Source: a bacterium (GTDB lineage Bacteria; Chloroflexota; Dormibacteria; UBA8260; Bog-877). Taken from it: a stretch of 6,648 nucleotides of DNA. Location: positions 1 through 6,648 of the forward strand of contig JAKAWF010000193.1 of assembly GCA_021817025.1 (NCBI GenBank), in the 5' to 3' direction. The notes under the pieces are model-generated. The model saw nothing but the letters and a program-made list of their open reading frames with translations, was not told the DNA's origin and made no database searches. The position numbers were made by a program, and so were the translations under genes. Each line of letters starts with the position of its first letter. The first letter of the stretch is position 1. Below are positions 1 to 5,688 of the stretch, piece after piece.

Positions 1-495
1 GCTCCCGGGAGCGAAGCGCCTGTCGAGGACCGATCGCGAGACCGGCCGGCACCCGCATCAACTCCGCCGGGCGGCTGAGGCGATGGGGAAGCGCCGTTCC
101 AGCTGGGACCGTGGTGGGTTGTGCCTGAGCAGGCACTCGGCTCCAACCCTGGGGCCTCCAGGCAAGGGTGGGAGCCGGGCTCTCACCCCTGGCTCACCGT
201 GCCGCCCGACTGATGGGCGACCGGTCAGGCCAGCGGCTCCCATGCCCCTGCGCCGCCACCGGGGCGACAACCCGGTCTCACATGCCTGGGGGAAGAGATT
301 CCCTCATTGGCCGACGTTGCCAGCTTGGGAAGTAACGGTTGTCGCAGGGCATCGCCGGGAGCCGGGCTGAGTCCGCTGGTTGAGCATCGATCGGGATCCG
401 AACAGTTCTTGAGCAGTGGACTACCAGTTGCTGCTCGGGGCCGCTGACCACTTGCTTCGATCAACCTCCGACCCGGTGGTGGCAGTATTGGTGGC
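1..495. other. Left-flank stretch without a convincing gene
   Basis: I see no credible protein gene here. Open frames on either strand are short, rich in Arg, Pro and Gly, and match no family I recognise. The first 12 bases are a perfect palindrome, GCTCCCGGGAGC. Hairpins cluster between 121 and 305 and are listed separately. A 44-codon frame from a GTG at 416 to a TGA at 548-550 has a hydrophobic stretch (PVVAVLVAWF), but no ribosome binding site or family match, so it is not called. By analogy with the decayed right flank, this may also be degraded mobile DNA, but that is inference. Confidence 0.5.
121..305. other. Cluster of five hairpins, possible structured RNA or mobile-element end
   Basis: Five consecutive inverted repeats can be read directly. 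GTGCCT/AGGCAC with a 4-base loop lies at 121-136. CCTGG/CCAGG lies at 148-162. A ten-pair stem with one G-T wobble and a 3-base loop spans 166-188. CGCCC/GGGCG lies at 203-219. A seven-pair stem closed by a GAGA (GNRA) loop spans 288-305. None is followed by a T run, so simple intrinsic terminators are unlikely. The strand that would be transcribed is unknown. Possible identities are a non-coding end of an insertion sequence or an unrecognised structured RNA. It does not fit the tmRNA, RNase P, SRP or riboswitch cores I checked by eye. GC-rich DNA produces hairpins by chance, so confidence is modest. Confidence 0.3.
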
Positions 496-1122
496 GTGGT
501 TTGGACCGGGCGTCAGGCCCGTGCAGAAGTTGGCCCGACCGGGAACCTGAGACTTTGCTCTGGGCCCTCGCCCATCTGGCGCAAGAGGTGGTGCGCCGGC
601 GCGAGTTGGGCAGGTCTCCGGCACAGCGCCTGCAGCAAGACCGGAACCACTGTCGTCATCGCCGGACTGGCGGCGGTGGCCCTTGCTGGGTGCGGATCAA
701 CATCCAGCTCTGGTCCGACCCAGCCAACCCGGCCCAGGCCTTCGCCAACCCTGGTTGCCGCGGCGATGAGGGGCGGATGGACGCTGGCAGCGACGAGCAC
801 AGCTGGCCTGCTCCGAGTCCAGGTGACCGCACCCTCAGACCGACTTCTGCCCAATTATTGCGGCGGCCCCGGTTTCGTGCTGGTCTACGCCAACAGTCGC
901 GGGGTGACGGTCGCCGCCCCGCCCCAGGCGCTCCCCCAGTATTGCCTTTCCGGTGAGGCGCCGAGCCAGGCCTTCGCATTCTCAGTTCCCCGGGCACCCG
1001 GGTTCTACACGGTCCATGTCATGGTGCGGGGGCAGCCCGGGATCGGTGCCAGCCGCCCCGTGGTGATCCCCCCGACCCTGGAGATTGCCGTGAGCCCTGC
1101 CGGCCTCGAGCCGCTCTCCTGA
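496..1122 (+). CDS. Predicted secreted lipoprotein of unknown function
   Basis: The C-terminal three quarters look like a real exported protein. A hydrophobic segment (about residues 53-64) preceded by a lysine leads into the lipobox LAGC, with the lipidated cysteine at residue 66. A Ser/Thr/Pro-rich linker (67-86) follows, then a domain of about 120 residues with alternating beta-like stretches and two cysteines (122 and 150) that could form a disulfide. The mature part would sit on the outer face of the membrane. I do not recognise the family; the fold may be Ig-like. The GTG start at 496 is the only in-frame ATG, GTG or TTG before the hydrophobic core. It leaves an atypical 48-residue Trp- and Cys-containing leader with no clear ribosome binding site. 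A nearby frame at 588-645 would supply a basic N-terminus (VVRRREL...), so a frameshift or non-canonical start is possible. Coding and lipobox are fairly secure; the start is not. The stop is 27 bases before the intron-like RNA. Confidence 0.6.
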   Translation: MVWTGRQARAEVGPTGNLRLCSGPSPIWRKRWCAGASWAGLRHSACSKTGTTVVIAGLAAVALAGCGSTSSSGPTQPTRPRPSPTLVAAAMRGGWTLAATSTAGLLRVQVTAPSDRLLPNYCGGPGFVLVYANSRGVTVAAPPQALPQYCLSGEAPSQAFAFSVPRAPGFYTVHVMVRGQPGIGASRPVVIPPTLEIAVSPAGLEPLS

Positions 1123-1148
1123 GCCTAAGCCGGTGGCCATAAGTTCTG

Positions 1149-1500
1149 GTGTGCCCAGACGAAGGGCTGATCGACCAGCGGGTGTGCGTCCCGTCCGGGC
1201 AAGCCACCAGAGGAGCCCGGTAGGCAACCTCCGGCGTCCGGCGAGATCTTGGCGTCGAAGCGAGGAGAAGCGAAGCTGCAGGCCGTGATGAGAGTGGACT
1301 CTGCCGCGTCGAAAATGGCTCCCGTAAGGGAACGAGTGAGCCGAGCCCCGCAGGATTGGGCGAGGGCAGCAGTCCAGGCCTCGGATTCTGGAGCAGCCTG
1401 GAACCACTCCGGCGTAAAGGAGGCGGCATGCAGCGAAGGCCGGTCGGGAAACTGGGGAGAGCGTCCCGCACCCGGGGTCTAGGTCGATAGCCCGACCATC
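1149..1500 (+). mobile_element. Group II intron-like RNA, 5' portion without reverse transcriptase
   Basis: The segment opens with GTGTG at 1149-1153, matching the GUGYG 5' end of group II introns. It then runs as closely packed hairpins: GCCC/GGGC (1153-1167), CGGG/CCCG (1179-1193), CCGGGC/GCCCGG (1195-1220), GGCT/AGCC enclosing CCC-GTAA-GGG (1317-1342), CCAGGC/GCCTGG (1374-1401), CTCC/GGAG (1407-1422) and GGTCG/CGACC (1482-1497). The overall pattern, including GGGTGTGCGTCCCG and the GNRA-type GTAA loop, is what I associate with domains I to III upstream of an intron-encoded maturase. No reverse transcriptase frame follows, and I find no domain V (no GAGC...GAAA...GTTC hairpin). This would be a 3'-truncated, inactive copy inserted just after the lipoprotein gene. 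The 3' limit is approximate. The alternative is another structured RNA. Open frames here on both strands are best read as shadows of the RNA. Confidence 0.5.
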
Positions 1501-1802
1501 TCGACCCGGGCACGGCCCGCGTCGACTACCAAGCTGCCAGGCTCACCCTGGCCCAATTCCCAGGGCTGCAAGCAGCCATGGCCGAGTCAAGTGCTGCTCC
1601 GCCGGAACGTCTCCGGGGACATCGCGACGGGAGGGCACAGGCCAGCACCAGGAGGCGCCGGGCTGTTCGGCAAAGTGCCGGGTCGGCACCACTCCGGATG
1701 AGCTCCCACCGGCACCCGCCAAAGGGGACCACGCCGGCGCATCGGTGGTGCCTGCCGGACCTGACCGGCCTCTTGCCCAAAGACCAGACTCAGGGCAGGT
1801 GC
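1501..1802. other. Stretch between intron-like RNA and PBP gene, no gene recognised
   Basis: No protein family is recognisable on either strand. The plus frame around 1520-1580 (VDYQAARLTLAQFPGL) looks protein-like for a short distance, but has no homologue I can name and decays into Arg/Pro-rich sequence. It could be a scrap of the gene the intron-like element once interrupted. There is a short inverted repeat GGCTGC-AA-GCAGCC at 1564-1577 and a hairpin at 1754-1769, listed separately. No reverse transcriptase motifs are visible. Confidence 0.4.
1754..1769 (-). terminator. Weak terminator-like hairpin downstream of the PBP gene
   Basis: GCCGG and CCGGC pair around a 6-base loop, starting 34 bases past the PBP stop codon. 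A second, weaker pair, TGCCC/GGGCA, lies between it and the gene (1774-1798). Neither has a T run on the minus strand, so this would be a poor intrinsic terminator. It is listed only because of its position. Confidence 0.2.
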
Positions 1803-3941
1803 TCAGCAGGTCCCGTTCCAGTTCGATTGGTAAGCGGGGGGGCAGTTCACCGGCTGGTTGGCGGTGCTGACGGTGTTGGGCAGGTAATAGTAGGGGTAGG
1901 GGCCGGTGCCTACCTGGACCAGGTTGGCGGGCTTTGCGTACCAGAGGACCGGCTGGTGGGCCAGGGCCAGCTCCATGTAGCTCTGCCAGAGGGGAGCGGC
2001 CCCGCTGATGCCGGAGGTCACGCTGGAGAGGGTCTTGCCGTCGGGATTGCCGACCCACACGCCGGTGACCAGCTGGGGCGTCCACCCGAAGGTCCAGTTG
2101 TCCTCGATGTTGTTGCTGTACTGCCCGGCGGCATTCTGGGCATCGGAGGTGCCGGTCTTGGCCGACACTGGTCGCCCGGGGAGGGTGAGGTGCGCGTAGG
2201 GGCCGAAGTCCCTGATCCGGTTGTTGTTGTTGGAGAGCATCGCGTTCATGATGTAGGCCACGTTGGGGGGGACCACCTGGGTGGAGTTGCCGGCCACGTT
2301 GTACCGGTAGACCGTCGTCCCGCCGCTGACCACCTGGAGGATAGCGGTGGGCTGGTGCAGGACCCCGCCGCTCGCCAGCACCGAGGCTCCGGTGGCGAGC
2401 TGGAGCTCGGTGAGCCCGATGGAGAGGCCGCCCAGCGTCAAGGCGTTCCCGTAGGTGTTCTGGGGATTGAGTAGCAGCGAGGCTCCCATCCGCTCCGCCG
2501 TGTTGACCACGTTGGGCAGGCCCGTGATCATCTCCACCTTCACCGCCGGGATGTTGATGGAGTTGCCCAGGCATAGCTGCAACTGGCAGATCCCGCTGAA
2601 GTACTTCTCATAGTTCTGGGGCGAGTAGCCGTTGATGTCGATGGGAGCGTCCAGGACCGGCGTGGTCATGGTGAACTTGCCGGAGGCGATCGCGGCGGTG
2701 TAGGTGAACATCTTGAAGGTGGAGCCTGGCCGTCGCGGTTCCGTGGTCATGTTCACCTGGCCCACCGGGCCGTTGTAGTTGCTGGTGCCCACCATGGCGA
2801 GGATCTCCCCGTCACGAGGATCCAGCGAGACCAAGGCCGAGTCGCCGATGTTGTAGTCGCGGAGCAGGCGGGCGTTGTTGGCGGGGTTCTGGATGACCGA
2901 CTCAGCCAGCTGCTGGTCGCTCATGTTGAGGGAGGTGTAGATGGTCCACCCGCCGGGGTTGAGATAGGCGTCGCCGAAGCGTCGTTGGAGGCGTCCCACC
3001 GCATAGGCTGTGAAGTTGGGCGCCAGATTGGGGATGCTGTCCTCCCAGGGATAGTAGGTGAGCGGCTGCCGGTAGGCGGCGGCAGCCTGGGCCTGGGTGA
3101 TGTAGTGGTTGGTGACCATCGTCGACAGCACCACCTGCTGCCGCAGCTTGGCGTAGTTGGGACCCTTGGTGCCCACGTAGGCGAGCGGGTCGAATGCGGA
3201 TGGGGCGTCCGGGATGCCGGCCAACATGCTGGCCTGGGCGAGGTCCAGCTGGCTGGCCGGGATGTGGAAGTAGAGCTCGGCCGCGGTGCCTATCCCAACC
3301 GCCTGGTTGCCGTAGCTGATCCGGTTGACGTACATCTGGAGGATCTGGTTGGGGGTGAAGGTGCGGGCGATCTCGTAGCCCAGGAGCAGTTCCCGGATCT
3401 TGCGGGTGATCGTCTGGTCCGGGGTCAGAAACGAGATCTTGGCCAGCTGCTCGGGGATGGTGCTGGCCCCCTGCAGCGAGCCGTGGCTGGTCAGGTCGTG
3501 CAGCCCCGACTCCACGATGCGGGGCAGGTCGACGGAGGAGGTGTTCTGGTAGAAGTGGCGGTCCTCGACCGAGACGGTGGCCTTGACCAGCCAGGGGCTG
3601 ACCTGGGCGAGGGTGACGTGGATGTGTTGCTGCCCGGGCTCGTGCAGCACCGTGAGCAGGGTGCCGTTGCTGGCCAGCAGGTAGCTGTTCCGCGGTGGGC
3701 CGAGGTTGGGGAGATCAGTGACGCTGGGCAGCCCGACCTGAAAAGCCGCCAGCACCAGGAACCCGGAACCGGCCCCGGCGCAACCGAACAGGACCAGTAC
3801 CAGCAGGGTCAGAGTGGCCCGTCGGAAGAGGCGGTGGTGACGCCAGAAGCTCTCACCTCCGGAGCTGCGACCGATCCGGCGGTGGGAAGAGCGGCCGCGA
3901 GTGGCGCCCCGTCTGGTGGCGGAGGGGGTGACTTCCTGCAT
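1803..3941 (-). CDS. Class A penicillin-binding protein (bifunctional glycosyltransferase/transpeptidase)
   Basis: This protein polymerises lipid II into glycan strands and cross-links the stem peptides outside the cytoplasmic membrane. It has 712 residues, a usual length for PBP1A/PonA types. A basic cytoplasmic tail (1-41) precedes one membrane segment (about 43-67). The GT51 domain follows: EDRHF with catalytic Glu126, GASTIPEQLAK (158-168), RKIRE with Glu184, ILQMYVN (200-206), and LAQASMLAGIPDAPS. The transpeptidase has the full triad: STFK (407-410, nucleophile Ser407), SIN (461-463) and KTG (595-597). There is no PASTA domain. The C-terminus has two cysteines (700 and 712) that could pair. 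Two GT51 motifs are off consensus: the usual His and Gly after EDxxF are missing, and the STITQQ block reads STIPEQ. ATG at 3939-3941 is chosen because it keeps the tail and membrane segment; no strong Shine-Dalgarno precedes it. The gene is divergent from the AAA+ gene. The family call is secure; full glycosyltransferase activity is not proven. Confidence 0.95.
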   Translation of the reverse strand: MQEVTPSATRRGATRGRSSHRRIGRSSGGESFWRHHRLFRRATLTLLVLVLFGCAGAGSGFLVLAAFQVGLPSVTDLPNLGPPRNSYLLASNGTLLTVLHEPGQQHIHVTLAQVSPWLVKATVSVEDRHFYQNTSSVDLPRIVESGLHDLTSHGSLQGASTIPEQLAKISFLTPDQTITRKIRELLLGYEIARTFTPNQILQMYVNRISYGNQAVGIGTAAELYFHIPASQLDLAQASMLAGIPDAPSAFDPLAYVGTKGPNYAKLRQQVVLSTMVTNHYITQAQAAAAYRQPLTYYPWEDSIPNLAPNFTAYAVGRLQRRFGDAYLNPGGWTIYTSLNMSDQQLAESVIQNPANNARLLRDYNIGDSALVSLDPRDGEILAMVGTSNYNGPVGQVNMTTEPRRPGSTFKMFTYTAAIASGKFTMTTPVLDAPIDINGYSPQNYEKYFSGICQLQLCLGNSINIPAVKVEMITGLPNVVNTAERMGASLLLNPQNTYGNALTLGGLSIGLTELQLATGASVLASGGVLHQPTAILQVVSGGTTVYRYNVAGNSTQVVPPNVAYIMNAMLSNNNNRIRDFGPYAHLTLPGRPVSAKTGTSDAQNAAGQYSNNIEDNWTFGWTPQLVTGVWVGNPDGKTLSSVTSGISGAAPLWQSYMELALAHQPVLWYAKPANLVQVGTGPYPYYYLPNTVSTANQPVNCPPAYQSNWNGTC

Positions 3942-3979
3942 CGTTTGGGAGGGCGGAGGGAGTTGCCCGCCTTCCGCAG

Positions 3980-3988
3980 ATTATGGCA
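3980..3988 (-). promoter_or_regulatory. Possible extended -10 promoter element for the PBP gene
   Basis: Read on the minus strand this is TGC-CATAAT, an extended -10 arrangement (TG, one base, then a near-consensus hexamer). It lies 39 bases upstream of the PBP start codon and would give a leader of about 30 bases. No good -35 hexamer is seen at 16-18 bases, which is tolerated by extended -10 promoters. The match is short and has not been tested. Confidence 0.3.
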
Positions 3989-3994
3989 GGCTGG

Positions 3995-4029
3995 CGGACT
4001 CCGGTCTCGGCGCGTCCTTGAGGAGTCCG
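3995..4029. repeat. 8-bp inverted repeat in the divergent intergenic region
   Basis: CGGACTCC (3995-4002) and GGAGTCCG (4022-4029) form a perfect inverted repeat separated by 19 bases. It lies immediately upstream of the proposed PBP -10 element, covering where a -35 region would be. It could therefore be an operator, or a hairpin in a transcript. No protein is assigned to it. Confidence 0.35.
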
Positions 4030-4033
4030 GTTA

Positions 4034-4146
4034 CGGGAGCGTCCCGAGCAGATCACAACTGTGCAAACACCTGCCCCACCAGGGATGAGCTTTGATCACT
4101 TGGTGGCAGACTCGGCTGGCCGAGCCATTCCGGGAGCGTCTCCCGG
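4034..4146. repeat. Pair of related hairpin motifs CGGGAGCGTC(T)CCCG
   Basis: CGGGA-GCG-TCCCG at 4034-4046 and CCGGGAG-CGT-CTCCCGG at 4130-4146 are perfect inverted repeats sharing the core CGGGAGCGTC. They are about 96 bases apart and both lie between the divergent starts. The second ends 23 bases before the chosen AAA+ start codon, so it may sit in that gene's leader or bind a regulator. A related palindrome, GCTCCCGGGAGC, occupies positions 1-12. A role as repeated operator is inference. Confidence 0.35.
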
Positions 4147-4169
4147 CCAGGAGTTTGAGTTCCAAGCCA

Positions 4170-5486
4170 ATGTCTGCAGCCACTCTCAGCGCCCCGCCAG
4201 CGGCCAGGAGCCAGATCGGGTTCCCCCCCGTCCCCCAGAGCCCCAAGGAGGCAGGACTCCCCTTCTCGTTCATAGCCGACTTGATCCTCAAGATCCTCTA
4301 CTTCAACGGGGGGATGCTGGGCCGGGATCTCGCCCGCCACTCCTGCCTGCCTTGGAACATCGTGAGCGACGCGATCAAGTTCCTCTCCGATGAGTCCTAC
4401 TGCGGCACCACCGGCGTTCGAGGCACGGTGGGCAGCGACGAGGGCTTCGCCGAGGGGCTCCAGTACGTGATCAGCAAGACCGGGCGCGAGCGGGCCCGGG
4501 AGCTGATTGAGATCAGCCAGTACGCGGGACCGGCGCCGGTGCCGCTGGAGGTGTACGTCGCGGTGGCCCGCCACCAGGGCCGCACCACTCCCATGGTCAC
4601 CCACCAGCTGCTCCGGGCCGCTCTCGATCACCTGGTGTTGCCGCCCAGCGTGCTCAACCGGCTGGGCCCGGCGCTGGGGTCGCGCCAGTCGATCTTCCTG
4701 TACGGTCCGCCGGGCAACGGCAAGAGCACCATCGCGGCCGCCTGCGCCACCATGCTGGGAGACCCCATCTTCGTGCCCCACGCCATCTTCGTGAAGGGCG
4801 AGGTGATCCGGGTGTTCGACCCGGTGCATCACAAGCCGGTGCCGGCTGAGCTCCCCCTCCACGACACCCGATGGGCGTTCTGTACCAGGCCGGTGGTGAT
4901 CGCCGGAGGCGAGCTGACCGGACGGGAGCTGGAGCTGAGCTTCGATCCCAGGATGGGCTTCTACGAGTCTTCCCTCCAGCTCAAGGCCAATGGGGGGCTC
5001 TTTCTGGTGGACGACTTCGGGCGTCAGAAGCTCAGCCCTCAGGATCTGCTCAACCGTCTGATCGTGCCGCTGGAGGCTGGCTACGACTATCTCAACATCT
5101 CTCGGGCCGGGACCACCGTCCAGGTACCGTTCACCGAGGTTCTGATCCTCTCCACCAATTTGAAGCCGAAGGAGCTGGTCGACGAGGCCTTCCTGCGGCG
5201 CATCCGCTACAAGGTGGAGGTGCCCAACCCCTCTGTGATCGAGTACGGGCGAATCTTTCGTCGTGCCTGCGAGAGCATGGGCTTGGTCTACGATCCCGAG
5301 GCCGTTAGCTACCTGCTCGAGGAGCACTACCACAAGGCTGGCAGGCCCCTCCATGGCTGTGAGCCACGGGACATCCTGGATCACCTGATCCACGCCGCCG
5401 CCTATTTCGGAGTCGAGCCGCGACTCAGTCCCGAGCTGCTCGACCACGCCGTCTCCGCCTACTTCGCCAACCTGGACGAAGCGTAG
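4170..5486 (+). CDS. AAA+ ATPase with N-terminal winged-helix-like domain
   Basis: This is a P-loop NTPase of the AAA+ class; the cellular role is unknown to me. Numbered from the ATG at 4170 (438 residues), a winged-helix-like region (about 31-100, beginning SFIADLILKILYF) is followed by the linker GPAPVPLEVYV (120-130). The AAA core then has Walker A GPPGNGKS (179-186), Walker B LFLVDD (277-282), sensor 1 STN (Asn330), paired arginines after DEAF (343-344, candidate arginine finger) and EPRD (Arg400, candidate sensor 2) in a C-terminal helical lid. The gap between Walker A and B is about 90 residues, longer than usual, and appears to hold an inserted beta-rich element. The second acidic Walker B residue is Asp rather than Glu, which may slow hydrolysis. 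ATG 4170 is chosen because homology-like sequence begins soon after it; its AGGAG (4149-4153) is rather distant. A TTG at 4092 would add 26 residues and has AGGGA at good spacing. The gene is complete and divergent from the PBP gene, with no partner on its strand. Confidence 0.85.
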   Translation: MSAATLSAPPAARSQIGFPPVPQSPKEAGLPFSFIADLILKILYFNGGMLGRDLARHSCLPWNIVSDAIKFLSDESYCGTTGVRGTVGSDEGFAEGLQYVISKTGRERARELIEISQYAGPAPVPLEVYVAVARHQGRTTPMVTHQLLRAALDHLVLPPSVLNRLGPALGSRQSIFLYGPPGNGKSTIAAACATMLGDPIFVPHAIFVKGEVIRVFDPVHHKPVPAELPLHDTRWAFCTRPVVIAGGELTGRELELSFDPRMGFYESSLQLKANGGLFLVDDFGRQKLSPQDLLNRLIVPLEAGYDYLNISRAGTTVQVPFTEVLILSTNLKPKELVDEAFLRRIRYKVEVPNPSVIEYGRIFRRACESMGLVYDPEAVSYLLEEHYHKAGRPLHGCEPRDILDHLIHAAAYFGVEPRLSPELLDHAVSAYFANLDEA

Positions 5487-5497
5487 GAGAGGGCCGT

Positions 5498-5524
5498 GCC
5501 GCCAGGCAGCGCCGTCTGGGCGGC
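5498..5524 (+). terminator. Possible terminator hairpin after the AAA+ gene
   Basis: GCCGCCAG (5498-5505) pairs with CTGGGCGGC (5516-5524) with one bulged G and a 10-base loop, starting 12 bases after the stop codon. No T run follows, so it would be a non-classical terminator of the kind often proposed in GC-rich genomes. Confidence 0.3.
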
Positions 5525-5589
5525 CGGCGAAGTTTCGATAGGCAGTTCCAAGCCAGAGCGCCCTGGCGTCATGGCTCAGCGCCCCCAGG

Positions 5590-5688
5590 TCCAGCGGCTA
5601 TGACACCCTCCTGGACGGGGACGCCTCCAACATCTCCTCGGGCCAGCGCCAGTTGCTCACCATCAGGAGGGCACTTCCGGCCAACCCT
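5590..5688 (+). pseudogene. Fragment of an ABC exporter nucleotide-binding domain
   Basis: The plus-strand frame containing GGC at 5596 reads GYDTLLDG and then DASNISSGQRQLLTIRRAL, followed by PANP. This is the segment of an ABC exporter ATPase between the Q-loop region and Walker B: the GYDT block and the ABC signature, here SSGQRQ in place of the usual LSxGQRQ. The expected next part (Walker B, ILDEATS, D-loop, H-loop) is absent; recognisable coding stops at about 5688. Upstream, 5560-5589 may hold degraded sequence of the same gene, but Walker A and the membrane domain are missing. No start codon or ribosome binding site exists, so it is a non-functional remnant. The break coincides with the 3' end of the IS transposase remnant, suggesting that the insertion or a linked deletion cut the gene. 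The family identification is strong despite the short length. Confidence 0.7.

Noticed and set aside
361..420. Possible TPP riboswitch-like CTGAG and GGGATCCGAAC strings
   Set aside because: The conserved CTGAGA and ACCTGATC cores and their spacing are absent, and no thiamine gene follows.
416..550. 44-codon frame with a hydrophobic stretch upstream of the lipoprotein
   Set aside because: It has a GTG start with no ribosome binding site, no homology I recognise, and overlap with the lipoprotein leader.
1019..1513. Minus-strand frame of 164 codons and plus-strand frame 1249-1482
   Set aside because: Both lie over the group II intron-like RNA; Arg/Ser/Pro-rich frames of this kind are common artefacts of such structured RNAs.
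1564..1577. Inverted repeat GGCTGC-AA-GCAGCC as an operator
   Set aside because: A 2-base loop is too tight for an RNA hairpin, and no gene start or promoter nearby justifies an operator call.
1578..2474. 298-codon plus-strand frame overlapping the 3' half of the PBP gene
   Set aside because: Most of it is the complement of the PBP transpeptidase domain; the first 75 codons match nothing known.
2985..4088. 367-codon open frame on the plus strand opposite the PBP gene
   Set aside because: Its composition (Gly/Val/Asp/Leu-rich, low complexity) is typical of an antisense shadow in GC-rich DNA, and the PBP frame has all its motifs.
4085..4393. ATG at 4085 opening a 102-codon frame (MSFDHLVADSAGRAIPGAS...) that overlaps the AAA+ gene start
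   Set aside because: The beginning looks protein-like, but it soon becomes Pro/Arg-rich where the AAA+ frame shows its winged-helix region, so the overlap is probably fortuitous.
4053..5447. 464-codon open frame on the minus strand opposite the AAA+ gene
   Set aside because: It is antisense to a gene with clear Walker A, Walker B and sensor motifs; its own translation has no recognisable domain.
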